The notes below the pieces were generated by a model. The model saw only the letters and a program-made list of their open reading frames with translations. It had not been told where the DNA came from and did no database searches. From assembly GCF_003610775.1 (NCBI RefSeq), contig NZ_RAQO01000006.1:372001-436000 (forward strand): a stretch of DNA of 64,000 nucleotides, given 5' to 3'. A program made the position numbers and the translations under genes. Below, one piece after another: positions 1-8,130 of the stretch (position 1 is its first letter; the number at the start of each line of letters is the position of its first letter). The stretch comes from Alginatibacterium sediminis. GTDB taxonomy: Bacteria > Pseudomonadota > Gammaproteobacteria > Enterobacterales > Celerinatantimonadaceae.

Positions 1-1043
1 AATTTTCCGATCCTCAGGCCGCAGCAATACTTGTCATCTTCTTGCTTGGTATCGTCATCTTCTACTTTTTTGGAAAAGTACTCATTCCGCTGGTGGTTGC
101 CATAGTGATCGCCTATTTATTGGACTGGCCTGTTGAATCTCTCTCTCGTTTCAAAATCGGTCGGAAAGCGGCAAGTAGTTTAGTGTTGTTTCTATTCTTG
201 TTTGTGGTGGTGGTGGCATTACTGTTTTTACTACCAACTATTGTTCGCCAGGGGACAAACTTGCTATATGAGTACCCAGCAATGCTACATAGTGGTCAAG
301 CATGGTTAGAATCCTTACCCGCTCGCTATCCCGAGATAGTAGACGCTAAATTAGTAGAAACCATTGTTAGCAGTGTCCAAGAACGTTTAATGGTCTTGGG
401 GAATGATGTCTTGCGTTGGTCGTTCACCTCAATTGGTAGTTTAGCTAACATCGTGGTCTACGCTATTTTAGTGCCTTTAATGGTGTTTTTTATGCTCGCG
501 GATAAAAAATCACTTCAATCTCAAATTACCCGCTTTTTACCTTCTAATCGCTCGCTATTGACTGCCATTTCTAAAGAAATGAATGGGCAAATCGTAAATT
601 ACATCCGCGGTAAAGCGACTGAGATCCTTATTGTTGGTGGCGCAAGTTACCTCGTTTTCGCATTTATGGACTTGCGATATTCTTTATTACTAGCTGTATT
701 GGTGGGATTATCAGTTGTTATTCCTTTCGTTGGGGCGTTTGCGGTAACCATACCGGTGGCGATGGTAGGTTTATTCCAGTGGGGATTTACTGCGCAATTT
801 GGTTATCTCATTTTGGCTTATATGATTATTCAGATACTTGATGGGAATGTATTGGTGCCAATCCTGTTTTCCGAAGCGGTAAATCTACACCCATTGGCGA
901 TTGTAATGGCGGTTATGGTTTTCGGCGGGTTGTGGGGCGTTTGGGGCGTGTTCTTTGCGATTCCTTTAGCTACTTTAGTTAAAGCAGTTATAAATGCTTG
1001 GCCGCACAATGAAAATTCGGATGAAAACAGCTCAGCAGGCTAG
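1..1043 (+). CDS. perM: PerM/AI-2E family transporter (5' end outside window)
   Basis: Polytopic inner-membrane protein of the AI-2E exporter/PerM family; the substrate of PerM itself is not settled. The frame is open from base 3 and the residues before the first possible internal TTG (position 42) read FSDPQAAAILVIF, which matches the segment just after the N-terminus of E. coli PerM. The gene is therefore cut by the window edge, not started at 42. Visible features are an early double hydrophobic segment, a long amphipathic loop, and a C-terminal block of hydrophobic helices with the family-typical run QILDGNVLVPILFSEAVNLHP. It lies next to bcp and gcvR, as in Shewanella and E. coli relatives. 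Identity is secure; the function is known only at family level. Confidence 0.9.
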   Translation, partial: FSDPQAAAILVIFLLGIVIFYFFGKVLIPLVVAIVIAYLLDWPVESLSRFKIGRKAASSLVLFLFLFVVVVALLFLLPTIVRQGTNLLYEYPAMLHSGQAWLESLPARYPEIVDAKLVETIVSSVQERLMVLGNDVLRWSFTSIGSLANIVVYAILVPLMVFFMLADKKSLQSQITRFLPSNRSLLTAISKEMNGQIVNYIRGKATEILIVGGASYLVFAFMDLRYSLLLAVLVGLSVVIPFVGAFAVTIPVAMVGLFQWGFTAQFGYLILAYMIIQILDGNVLVPILFSEAVNLHPLAIVMAVMVFGGLWGVWGVFFAIPLATLVKAVINAWPHNENSDENSSAG

Positions 1044-1051
1044 CTGCTGAG
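1031..1051. terminator. Hairpin between convergent perM and bcp
   Basis: CTCAGCAG, a 5-nt loop, then CTGCTGAG: a perfect 8-bp stem that contains the perM stop codon. There is no T-run on the plus side. On the minus side the stem is followed by TGTTTTC, so it may end bcp transcription. A weak terminator or a simple mRNA-end hairpin. Confidence 0.4.
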
Positions 1052-1064
1052 CGAAATTGCGAAA

Positions 1065-1535
1065 CTAAAGGCTATCTAAATAATCAATAACGACTTGATG
1101 ATGGTCTTTAGTTTTAAACTTATCAAAGGTGTGTGCAATGCGGCCTTGTTCATCGATTAAAAAGCTGATGCGATGAATACCATCATATATTTTACCCATA
1201 AATTTTTTCTCGCCCCAAACCCCGAACTGCTCGGCAACGCTATGGTCTTCGTCACCAAGCAAGCTGAAGTTGAGACTTTGCTTTTGGATAAAGTTATCTA
1301 AGCGTTTACTTGGGTCTGGACTAATTCCCAACACTACAACGCCACGTTGGTCTAGTTCCGCTTTACTATCACGTAGAGCGCAAGCTTGCACGGTACAACC
1401 TGGCGTCGATGCTTTAGGGTAAAAATATACCAGCACTTTTTTACCACTAAAATCAGATAGCGCTACATTATTGCCGTTTTCATCAGGCAAGTTAAATTGC
1501 GGGGCGATATCACCCGCTTTAAGTGGGGAAACCAT
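1065..1535 (-). CDS. bcp: Thioredoxin-dependent thiol peroxidase (Bcp, PrxQ type)
   Basis: Cytoplasmic peroxiredoxin that reduces hydrogen peroxide and organic peroxides with electrons from thioredoxin. The motif TPGCTVQAC carries the peroxidatic Cys47 and the resolving Cys52, five residues apart as in E. coli Bcp, and the C-terminal half has FGVWGEKKFMGKIYDGIHR, nearly the E. coli sequence. I start at the ATG at 1535 because it gives MVSPLKAGDIAP, aligned to the E. coli N-terminus, and has AAGGAG eight bases upstream. A longer frame to 1571 would add 12 unrelated residues and overlap gcvR. It follows gcvR by 32 nt, so the two are probably cotranscribed. Confidence 0.95.
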   Translation of the reverse strand: MVSPLKAGDIAPQFNLPDENGNNVALSDFSGKKVLVYFYPKASTPGCTVQACALRDSKAELDQRGVVVLGISPDPSKRLDNFIQKQSLNFSLLGDEDHSVAEQFGVWGEKKFMGKIYDGIHRISFLIDEQGRIAHTFDKFKTKDHHQVVIDYLDSL

Positions 1536-1567
1536 AAAACTCCTTGTTGGATAGTTAAAGCTCAGCT

Positions 1568-2110
1568 TCAAATAATACTGGGTACACTACTCATAAATTC
1601 AATATCTTGGGATATAACTTTAAGCTCGAGACATAATTTGGCAAAACCAAGCTCTATGCTTTCGTGGTTTGCCTCTAGGTCTAGCTTAGCAATGAAATGA
1701 GCATGCAAATGTTGTTGACCATCATCCATGGTTAAATGCGAATAAAATGACACCATATCCATAGGGTAGTCGTAAATGAATTGGGTAAAGCGGCCAATGA
1801 TCCCTGGAGAGTCCTTAACAATAAAGCTAAAGCGAGTACTTTCCGGGAAATCTACGCTAGCTCGTTGTTGAGTGCGCTTTATTACCGTCATCAACTCCAT
1901 TTCTTGAGCTGCGATGGGCAAACGCATTTCTATTTCGGTACGAGCTCGATGGTTACCTGATAAAAACATGACTAGGGTGAATTCACTACCACATAAGGCT
2001 ACTCGGCTGCTTTCAATATTGCATCCGCAATCACTCACAAGCTGAGTTAGCTGATTCACGATACCAGGGCTATCGTTTCCCACCGCTGTAATGACTAAAT
2101 GCTGATTCAT
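1568..2110 (-). CDS. gcvR: Glycine cleavage system transcriptional repressor GcvR
   Basis: Two ACT domains in tandem (about residues 5-80 and 92-170), each with a characteristic DSPGI motif (GNDSPGIVNQLTQLV and VKDSPGIIGRFTQFI). In E. coli GcvR binds GcvA and prevents activation of the gcvTHP operon when glycine is low. It acts by protein-protein contact and has no DNA-binding domain. Length (180) is normal for the family. It is the first gene of a gcvR-bcp pair and is divergent from bamC. The ATG at 2110 has no strong Shine-Dalgarno sequence. dapA, which usually sits on the other side of this divergent promoter, is absent. Confidence 0.92.
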   Translation of the reverse strand: MNQHLVITAVGNDSPGIVNQLTQLVSDCGCNIESSRVALCGSEFTLVMFLSGNHRARTEIEMRLPIAAQEMELMTVIKRTQQRASVDFPESTRFSFIVKDSPGIIGRFTQFIYDYPMDMVSFYSHLTMDDGQQHLHAHFIAKLDLEANHESIELGFAKLCLELKVISQDIEFMSSVPSII

Positions 2111-2283
2111 AAATATCTATGGTGAGGTTTAGAGTGGGTCAAGGATACTTGTTTCAATCTGTATTGGCAAAGCACTAACTAAAACCAATTGCCAGCCGTC
2201 TATTGCTTGAGTTTGCTACGCGGTCTCAGTAGTATACGCTGCTATTAATAGTCGTTTTTTGCGCTTTCAAGAAAGGATGCAAA

Positions 2284-3459
2284 GTGGGAAGTCATTCCAT
2301 GAATAAAAAGTCACCACTACTACCAAAGCTAGGTGTTCGCTCGGTATTGTTGCTAAGTATCATCACTACGTTAGCAGCGTGTTCTCAGAGTACTCAACAA
2401 CGACGTCAGGCAGAACGTGGCTTTGATTACTTAGATGTTGAACTTAGCCCTGTACTCATTATCCCTGGCGATGTTGAGCAACCAGGTAAAAATCCTGAAT
2501 TTGATATTCCTGGTAAATCGCAAGCGGGTTTGATTGGTGCTGGTGTTGATGTTCGGTCTCCAACACAAGTTATACCTCTTGTGTCAGGTAGCCGCGTACA
2601 AAACGACCCACAAGGAATCACATTTTGGTTTGATCTCAATGAAGTTGATTCGTTAGACGAAACGATTGATTTTACTGGCCGCTTAATGCGTAAATACCTA
2701 GCTAGTCAAAATACAAAAATCCTCAAGGATGACATGGAAAACAATACCATTGAGTCAGACTGGATGATTTTTACCGGTGAAGCTGGGATTTGGCCTCGTC
2801 GTAAAACTTTAGAGTCCCAGCAACGTTTCTTATATCGGTTTAAATATGAAGCGAATGGCCGTACTGCTGGGTTCCAAGTTGAATTACTTGAAGCCAAAGA
2901 ATTACTTGATGGTCAAAACAATGAATTTGTTCTCGATGATTTTGAGCGGCAACGGCTTTCGGTTATCGAACTTAACCGAGTTATTGGTTACTTAAACTCA
3001 GAACGTGAAGCCTATAACCTTCGATTAATTGAAGAGCGTGAGCGCCAACGTATTGCCGCTATGAGTGATAGCGATCGGGCTGCCTATTTTGATCAAAGTG
3101 TTGGTCTTGATTACGATCGTCAAGGTGGTGGTAACTTTGTCGCTTTGGCTAACATTGACAAAACCGTGAATCGACTACAGCAAGTGTTACCTACCTTAGG
3201 CTTTGAACTCGAAGACTTTATTGAAAATGCAGGTAAGATGTACTTGGTTTATGAGAGCGCTAGCGAAGAAACCAACGCACGATATGACTTACAATCCATG
3301 GAACTTGACTCAGGAAACTTTGAGTTAACCATTGGATCTAATGGACGAACAACCGTATTAACCTTTGCCGATAACGAAGGCAAGGTATTGCGTGGTAAGT
3401 CTCTAGAGTTGTTATATGAAAACTTGCGGATACTCTTAGATAGTGGCGTTGACGACTAA
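2284..3459 (+). CDS. bamC: Outer membrane protein assembly factor BamC (lipoprotein)
   Basis: Lipoprotein subunit of the BAM complex, which inserts beta-barrel proteins into the outer membrane. A type II signal peptide ends in LAAC, giving the lipidated Cys. An unstructured linker follows, then two helix-grip domains with the family features (RLMRKYLA, LLYENLRILLDSG at the C-terminus). At 391 residues it is longer than E. coli BamC (344). The frame starts with GTG at 2284, which has AAAGGA six bases upstream; an ATG at 2299 is a reasonable alternative and gives a more usual signal peptide (MNKKSPLLPK...). Unusually, no dapA precedes it. A rho-independent terminator follows. Confidence 0.92.
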   Translation: MGSHSMNKKSPLLPKLGVRSVLLLSIITTLAACSQSTQQRRQAERGFDYLDVELSPVLIIPGDVEQPGKNPEFDIPGKSQAGLIGAGVDVRSPTQVIPLVSGSRVQNDPQGITFWFDLNEVDSLDETIDFTGRLMRKYLASQNTKILKDDMENNTIESDWMIFTGEAGIWPRRKTLESQQRFLYRFKYEANGRTAGFQVELLEAKELLDGQNNEFVLDDFERQRLSVIELNRVIGYLNSEREAYNLRLIEERERQRIAAMSDSDRAAYFDQSVGLDYDRQGGGNFVALANIDKTVNRLQQVLPTLGFELEDFIENAGKMYLVYESASEETNARYDLQSMELDSGNFELTIGSNGRTTVLTFADNEGKVLRGKSLELLYENLRILLDSGVDD

Positions 3460-3480
3460 GGCAGCTGACCCATAAATTTA

Positions 3481-3511
3481 AAGCCAGTCCAAGTTGACTG
3501 GCTTTTTTTTG
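3481..3511 (+). terminator. Rho-independent terminator after bamC
   Basis: AGCCAGTC, six-base loop, GACTGGCT, then an unbroken run of eight or more T. Strong terminator, 22 nt after the bamC stop codon. Confidence 0.92.
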
Positions 3512-3525
3512 TCTTCAAAATAGAA

Positions 3526-3553
3526 AAGGAACAAGGAACAAGGAACAAGCAAC
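3526..3553. repeat. Heptanucleotide tandem repeat AAGGAAC
   Basis: Three perfect copies of AAGGAAC at 3526-3546 followed by one variant AAGCAAC (3547-3553). It lies between the bamC terminator and the acetyltransferase start, so it could vary the 5' leader length of that gene by slippage. This is inferred from the repeat alone. Confidence 0.85.
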
Positions 3554-3586
3554 ACATTAACTCTAAGGATGTACAGGGATGAAAAC

Positions 3587-4057
3587 GTGATAAATATACG
3601 TGAAATGCAAGATGCAGAGTTTGCCGCATATAGTTGCTATTTTGTCGAAGACTATGCTCGCGATATCGAAGAAAACCAAGGTTACAGTTCAGAAACAGCG
3701 ATTACGATGGCGAAGGAATCTTTAGATCGCTGTTTTCCAAATAAACTTGAAAGCAACCAACATAGTTTGCTGTGTATTGAATCGATCGATGGTGACAGCC
3801 CTGTGTTATGCGGTTACTTGTGGCATAGCATTGACCAAAGTGAAAGTTCTAGCTTCATTTACGACTTTTTTGTTTTCGAAAACTTCCGCGGGCAAGGAAT
3901 TGGCCGCGAAGCTATAAAAACATTAGAGCAACAACTAAAAAAAGTCGGAATAAATCAGCTTAAACTTAGGGTTGCTTATCATAACCAGCGCGCTTTGAAG
4001 TTGTATCAAGAACTAGGTTTTTCTGTGACCGGTTATAACATGTCAAAACAGTTGTAG
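3587..4057 (+). CDS. GNAT family N-acetyltransferase
   Basis: Acetyl-CoA-dependent N-acetyltransferase of unknown substrate. The acetyl-CoA loop is FRGQGIGREA (R/Q-x-x-G-x-G motif), preceded by strand SFIYDFFVF and followed by helix 3 and the LRVAYHNQRALKLYQELGF motif that ends most GNAT folds. I prefer the GTG at 3587 (first residues VINIREMQDAEF as Met, with AGGGA seven bases upstream). An ATG at 3569 in the same frame has AAGG only two bases away, which is too close to serve. Monocistronic by appearance, downstream of a tandem repeat. Confidence 0.88.
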   Translation: MINIREMQDAEFAAYSCYFVEDYARDIEENQGYSSETAITMAKESLDRCFPNKLESNQHSLLCIESIDGDSPVLCGYLWHSIDQSESSSFIYDFFVFENFRGQGIGREAIKTLEQQLKKVGINQLKLRVAYHNQRALKLYQELGFSVTGYNMSKQL

Positions 4058-4192
4058 CGGCCCTAATTACGGACCGCATTAAGCTTATAAACACGGTTTT
4101 TTACGCTATTTGTTGTTGCTAAAGCGCTACATAATCGATGCATAGCGCAGGCTTGCACAAGAATTGTTAAACTTAAACTCTCTCGCTAGAAC

Positions 4193-4888
4193 TTAAATTA
4201 TACTTATCTGGTAGAAAGCATAGCCACTGACCAATAAACCTAAGCAGACGATCATTACCAATTGAGCTGGTGCTTTTCGTTGACTGAAAAGAGGCCAGAT
4301 CCAAAGCAGAATCGATGCCAAAAAACAGCTAGCGTAAACAATACAGTGCTGAACTAAAAGTTGAGCTTGTTCATGTTGTAATGCAATTACGCAAATGACG
4401 ACTAAAAGCAGCATACCCAGTACAGCCGCAGCCGCAGGAAGTATTTTATCGAAGGCTTCAATTCGGTATTTGGCCCGTAGTAACATGCAATGCCCAAGTG
4501 CCAAACCGGCCGGTAGACCTGCGATACTAGCCGGAAATTGGCTGAAGAGTAATATTGCATAAGCCAAGGCTAGCGGAGCTCCGAAACGCCACCATAGCTT
4601 GTTTTCGATGCTACGTTTTTCCTTTAGCTTATTTTTACTCGCACATAACACCCAAGCGCTAACGACGGCAATTACTAAAGGTAGTAGAGCCCACAAAGTA
4701 ACTGAAGCAGCAAAACCTGCAACTAAGCTAAGGCTTGTGATACTGGCAATAGTTGCCATTTGATTTTGGATTCTAGATTGCTGACCTTTACAAATTTCGC
4801 CTCGCTCCAGCAGCAGCATTAGTACTAAAAATGCGCTAAAGCTTAAACCTAAAAGTAAAATGTAAACGCTGTGGTATGGAGAAATCAT
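4193..4888 (-). CDS. Predicted polytopic membrane protein of unknown function
   Basis: A 231-residue hydrophobic protein with about seven predicted membrane segments, a short basic loop near residue 88 (CASKNKLKEKR) and a second near 145 (RAKYRIEAFDK). I do not recognise a family. It is the last gene of the yffB-dapE-M15 peptidase operon, starting 12 nt after the peptidase stop codon, so it is probably cotranscribed with them. A role near peptidoglycan or the envelope would suit its neighbours, but nothing in the sequence shows it. Confidence 0.75.
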   Translation of the reverse strand: MISPYHSVYILLLGLSFSAFLVLMLLLERGEICKGQQSRIQNQMATIASITSLSLVAGFAASVTLWALLPLVIAVVSAWVLCASKNKLKEKRSIENKLWWRFGAPLALAYAILLFSQFPASIAGLPAGLALGHCMLLRAKYRIEAFDKILPAAAAVLGMLLLVVICVIALQHEQAQLLVQHCIVYASCFLASILLWIWPLFSQRKAPAQLVMIVCLGLLVSGYAFYQISII

Positions 4889-4900
4889 AACTACCTATAA

Positions 4901-5584
4901 TTAAGGACAAATATTAAAAATAAAGCGCTCAGCTATCATATCAAATTGCGAAAGTATGCAGTCTTTTCCCAAAATGTTACTGGTTTCGATGAGGGCTTTG
5001 AGGCGGGATAACTCGAAGTTCTCGCTGATCGACTGAGATGGTTCTCGGTGACTTAAATGCCATGGTTCTTGAGCAACCCCGCCTTGAAAGTATTGATAGG
5101 GGTAAAAGAAACCATAGCTTTGAGAGTGTTGTTCCAGCCATTGCGCTAGCGGGTACTGATGGCCGCCTGGTTGATATTCGCTGGGGATCAGCTGCAATTG
5201 TTCGCTTGGCGGTACTAATGCTGGACAATATATATCAAAGTCTGAGCCCCAATGATGGCGACTCGCGCCTGGTAGAGCCGACCAATGTAGAATTGCGAGT
5301 AGCTTTTGTTCATCGTTTAACTCAGCGGCATCGATAGTCTGACTCTGAGCGTCGAGCAATGGACGTTGCCCAGACCATTTCTGATTCCAAATTTGCAATT
5401 GTTTATCAAAGCTTCTAAATCCGCTAGCAACGCTCATAGACAAACCATCAGCTTGAGCGGCGTTGCTCATGTTTTGTAAAGCAAGCACAGTTTGGCCCAG
5501 TAGTGAGCCAAAGCTCTCATGAGCTTGTAAGTGGCCATCAAGCTGACCACTGACGTGCTCAAAACTTAAGTCGAATACAGGCAT
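4901..5584 (-). CDS. M15 family metallopeptidase (VanY-type D-Ala-D-Ala carboxypeptidase)
   Basis: Zinc peptidase of the M15B type, expected to cut D-Ala-D-Ala ends of peptidoglycan stem peptides. The zinc-site motif SRHHWGSDFD (about residues 108-117) supplies His and Asp ligands, and EPWHLSH (about 173-179) supplies the catalytic Glu and third His ligand. ASGFRSFDKQ matches the family's substrate-binding arginine motif. No signal peptide is apparent in the 227 residues, which is odd for a periplasmic target. Its ATG directly follows the dapE TAA with no gap, which indicates translational coupling. Confidence 0.88.
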   Translation of the reverse strand: MPVFDLSFEHVSGQLDGHLQAHESFGSLLGQTVLALQNMSNAAQADGLSMSVASGFRSFDKQLQIWNQKWSGQRPLLDAQSQTIDAAELNDEQKLLAILHWSALPGASRHHWGSDFDIYCPALVPPSEQLQLIPSEYQPGGHQYPLAQWLEQHSQSYGFFYPYQYFQGGVAQEPWHLSHREPSQSISENFELSRLKALIETSNILGKDCILSQFDMIAERFIFNICP

Positions 5585-6724
5585 TTAGCTAAACAGACGC
5601 TTAAGTAGTTGGTAGTACATATCACATAGCTGTTCTAGGTCAGAAACTTTAACGCACTCATTTACTTTATGGATTGTGGCATTAACCGGGCCTAATTCAA
5701 CGACCTGAGTTCCCATTTTTGCAATGAAGCGACCATCGGAAGTACCACCAGTGGTAAGCAGCTCTGGTGGCGTCTTAGTGACATCAGAAATGGCGGAACT
5801 GACGGCGTTTCTAAACTCCCCATCATGGGTCAAGAAAGGCTGTCCGTTATAGGTCCACGTTAAATCGTAGTCTAGTCCATGGGCGTCGAGCATGGAATGA
5901 ACCCTTGCTACAATCTCTTTATCGGTCAGTTCAGTACTATAGCGAAAGTTGAATTGAACCTTTAATTCACCTGGTATGACGTTTGAAGCGCCAGTACCTG
6001 CTTCAATATTAGCAATTTGAAAGCTAGTTGGCGGGAAAAACTCGTTGCCATTATCCCAGTGACTTGCTGCAAGCTCCGCTAGTGCTGGTGCTGCGTCATG
6101 TACTGGGTTTTTAGCTAAATGAGGGTAGGCTACGTGTCCCTGAATCCCCTTAACCACAAGGTCTCCGGTTAAAGAACCACGGCGTCCAACCTTAACCACG
6201 TCACCAATACTGTGAGTTGAAGATGGCTCACCAACCAAGCACATATCGATAATTTCGTCGCGGGCCATTAAGGTGTCTACGACTCGTGTGGTGCCGTTAA
6301 TAAACGGGCCTTCTTCATCGGAAGTGATTAGAAAGCTGATGCTGCCTTTGTGCTTTGGAAAATCGACAACAAAGCGCTCTGTTGCCACGATCATCGCAGC
6401 CAGTGAGCCTTTCATGTCAGCTGCGCCACGCCCATGCAGATAGCCATTGATGATGGTAGGTTCAAATGGCGACGTATGCCACGCTTCACTTGGGCCAGCT
6501 GGAACTACGTCGGTATGACCGGCAAAGCAAAACAGGGGGCCATCAGAGCCTCGTCGTGCCCAAAAATTGGTAGTGTCTTCGAAAACCATGGATTCTATAT
6601 CAAAACCGATAGCTTTGAGTCTTTCGCTCATTAACTCTTGGCAACCACAATCGAGTGGCGTGACCGAAGGTCGAGATATTAAGTCTTTTGCTAACGCGAG
6701 AACAGGACTGTCTTGAATGCTCAT
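5585..6724 (-). CDS. dapE: Succinyl-diaminopimelate desuccinylase
   Basis: Dinuclear zinc M20 peptidase-family enzyme that hydrolyses N-succinyl-LL-2,6-diaminopimelate, a step in lysine and peptidoglycan precursor synthesis. Visible metal-site motifs are [11 protein letters not shown] (His70, Asp72), [10 protein letters not shown] (bridging Asp), [11 protein letters not shown] (catalytic Glu) and LVGEPSS; the C-terminal [10 protein letters not shown] supplies the last His. I start at the ATG at 6724 ([15 protein letters not shown], aligned with E. coli DapE), one base after the upstream TGA. A longer frame to 6751 would overlap yffB. Length 379 is normal. Confidence 0.96.
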   Translation of the reverse strand: MSIQDSPVLALAKDLISRPSVTPLDCGCQELMSERLKAIGFDIESMVFEDTTNFWARRGSDGPLFCFAGHTDVVPAGPSEAWHTSPFEPTIINGYLHGRGAADMKGSLAAMIVATERFVVDFPKHKGSISFLITSDEEGPFINGTTRVVDTLMARDEIIDMCLVGEPSSTHSIGDVVKVGRRGSLTGDLVVKGIQGHVAYPHLAKNPVHDAAPALAELAASHWDNGNEFFPPTSFQIANIEAGTGASNVIPGELKVQFNFRYSTELTDKEIVARVHSMLDAHGLDYDLTWTYNGQPFLTHDGEFRNAVSSAISDVTKTPPELLTTGGTSDGRFIAKMGTQVVELGPVNATIHKVNECVKVSDLEQLCDMYYQLLKRLFS

Positions 6725-6725
6725 A

Positions 6726-7079
6726 TCAATTATTACCTTCAAAAATGTCAAGATACTGCTGTGGTTTGAAACCCAAGTAGCTTTTGTCTTTGTGAATTAA
6801 TAAAGGCCGTTTAATGAGAGCGGGTTGCGCTAGCATTAATTCAATTGCACTGGACTCATCCAAAGCTGCTTTTACAGCGTCATCAAGTTGTCGAAAAGTA
6901 GTACCACGTTTGTTGATGAGCACTTCCCAACCTAAGACTTGCGCTTGGTGTTTGAGAAATTCTGCATCGAGTCCGTCTTTACGGTAATCAATGTATTGGT
7001 ATTCAATCCCTGAGTCATCAAGCCAGCGCTTTGCTTTGCGAATGGTGTCGCAATTTGAGATGCCATATATCTGGGGCAT
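6726..7079 (-). CDS. yffB: ArsC/Spx family reductase-like protein (YffB type)
   Basis: A thioredoxin-fold protein of the ArsC/Spx superfamily, 117 residues, with the single active-site cysteine in [15 protein letters not shown] (Cys10) and the RPLLI motif near residue 91. This clade sits next to dapE in E. coli and Shewanella. Its biochemical role is unclear; glutathione-dependent thiol reduction has been proposed for YffB. It is the first gene of the yffB-dapE-M15-membrane protein operon and its TGA is one base from the dapE start. Confidence 0.88.
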   Translation of the reverse strand: MPQIYGISNCDTIRKAKRWLDDSGIEYQYIDYRKDGLDAEFLKHQAQVLGWEVLINKRGTTFRQLDDAVKAALDESSAIELMLAQPALIKRPLLIHKDKSYLGFKPQQYLDIFEGNN

Positions 7080-7169
7080 TCTTTGTCCTTTAATATCTGG
7101 AGAATCTTATGTTGTTTTGCGGCTGAATTGTTACATGTTGCGCAGCAGGACTCAATTGTTAACGCAATC

Positions 7170-7221
7170 GTTCGTATTATCGGTTTAAAGCAACAGCTTT
7201 GCTTAAGCCGACAATACGAAC
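7170..7221. repeat. Long imperfect inverted repeat
   Basis: GTTCGTATT (7170-7178) pairs with AATACGAAC (7213-7221). Inside, CGGTTTAAAGCAA (7181-7193) pairs imperfectly with TTTGCTTAAGCCG (7198-7210). The stem is near continuous with a 4-base tip. No T-run follows, so it is not a classic terminator. It lies between yffB and the DUF1840 genes, near the end of the latter's transcript. Confidence 0.65.
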
Positions 7222-7280
7222 CAAATGTACATTGAGATAATAGAGAGAGGGTGGTGATAGCGACTAAAGATTACTTGCTG

Positions 7281-7592
7281 CTATGCGTTTTCCCAAGTAA
7301 TTCCGTCTTGGTGATGAAGCGCACCTTCAAGCATCTCGATCAGTGGAATCGCTCTTTGTTTAAGCGACGGTTGCCAGTTTTCGTTTTCTACCGCGTCTTC
7401 ATCGTCTTGTTCGCTATCTGTTGCCGGGGCGTTGACGACACTTAAAAGGCTCTTGAGCGCATCATGTATATCGTCAGCATGTAATCCGGCAGGAATGTTA
7501 CCACTGCAATCCATTGCCAATATAAGCTGCTTAGCCACATCACCAAACATTGTGATATCGCCATGATTATTACTTTTAAAGATGACCAACAT
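7281..7592 (-). CDS. DUF1840 domain protein, copy 2
   Basis: A 103-residue protein of the DUF1840 family, function unknown. I start at the internal ATG at 7592, which gives MLVIFKSNNHGDITMFGD, the family's typical N-terminus. The longer frame to 7658 would run into the upstream paralogue. The N-terminal block LVxFKSxNHGDIxMFG and the C-terminal block WQPxLxxRAxPLxEMLE are shared with the next gene. Between them is an acidic linker (DSEQDDEDAVENE). It starts 28 nt after the upstream copy ends, so both are likely on one message. Confidence 0.85.
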   Translation of the reverse strand: MLVIFKSNNHGDITMFGDVAKQLILAMDCSGNIPAGLHADDIHDALKSLLSVVNAPATDSEQDDEDAVENENWQPSLKQRAIPLIEMLEGALHHQDGITWENA

Positions 7593-7620
7593 AGTATTTT
7601 CCAAGCGTTTATAAGAATTG

Positions 7621-7914
7621 TTAAACCCAATACACAATATCCTCGTATTTCTCTGCATTTTCCAGCATTTCGTACAAAGGATAAGCGCGATGGTTTAAGT
7701 TTGGTTGCCAATGGCTGTGCGGATGGATTTCTTCGGTGGTTTCTTCGACAATTTTGAGGCGTTTCGTCAATTGGTGCTTTGCTTCGGGAATATCTAAGGT
7801 ATGGATAGCGCCTGGGACTTTACCGCTACATCCCATACAGTGAATAAGAAGCTGTGCATCACTGCCAAACATAACAATATCGCCATGATTTGCACTTTTG
7901 AACGTAACTAACAT
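7621..7914 (-). CDS. DUF1840 domain protein, copy 1
   Basis: A 97-residue DUF1840 protein, first of two tandem paralogues. The ATG at 7914 has AAGGGT six bases upstream and begins MLVTFKSANHGDIVMFGSD; the 23 residues upstream in the same frame are not conserved in the second copy. Both copies keep a C-S-G triplet (GCSGKVPGAIH here, DCSGNIPAGLH in copy 2) and a WQPNL...EMLE tail. The linker here is histidine-containing rather than strongly acidic. The divergence suggests an old duplication. Function unknown. Confidence 0.85.
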   Translation of the reverse strand: MLVTFKSANHGDIVMFGSDAQLLIHCMGCSGKVPGAIHTLDIPEAKHQLTKRLKIVEETTEEIHPHSHWQPNLNHRAYPLYEMLENAEKYEDIVYWV

Positions 7915-8082
7915 ACGCGGACCCTTAATAACACATCGACAAAAAGGGTGACAAAACCATGCATTAGATGTTCTAGGAATCAAAGGCGCTAAGGTTTGCC
8001 AGTCATCGCTATTTTGACAATAAGTGAGGGGATTACTAGAGGATACCTAAGGACTTGTGAAGGGCTTTACAAATATGCAAAA

Positions 8083-8109
8083 ACAAAAAAGGCTATCAGT
8101 GATAGCCTT
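8083..8109 (-). terminator. Rho-independent terminator of the pts operon
   Basis: On the minus strand AAGGCTATC, short loop, GATAGCCTT, then TTTTGTTTTT. It starts 22 nt after the crr stop codon and ends the ptsH-ptsI-crr transcript. Confidence 0.92.
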
Positions 8110-8130
8110 CTCAAATTAAAATATCAACAA

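Noticed and set aside
42-1043. An ORF that would start at the TTG at 42.
   Set aside because: The frame is open to the window edge and the residues encoded before 42 match the PerM N-terminal region, so the gene is cut by the edge rather than starting with TTG.
5038-5337. A 99-codon plus-strand frame opposite the M15 peptidase gene.
   Set aside because: It is fully antisense to a gene with clear zinc motifs and has no ribosome site.
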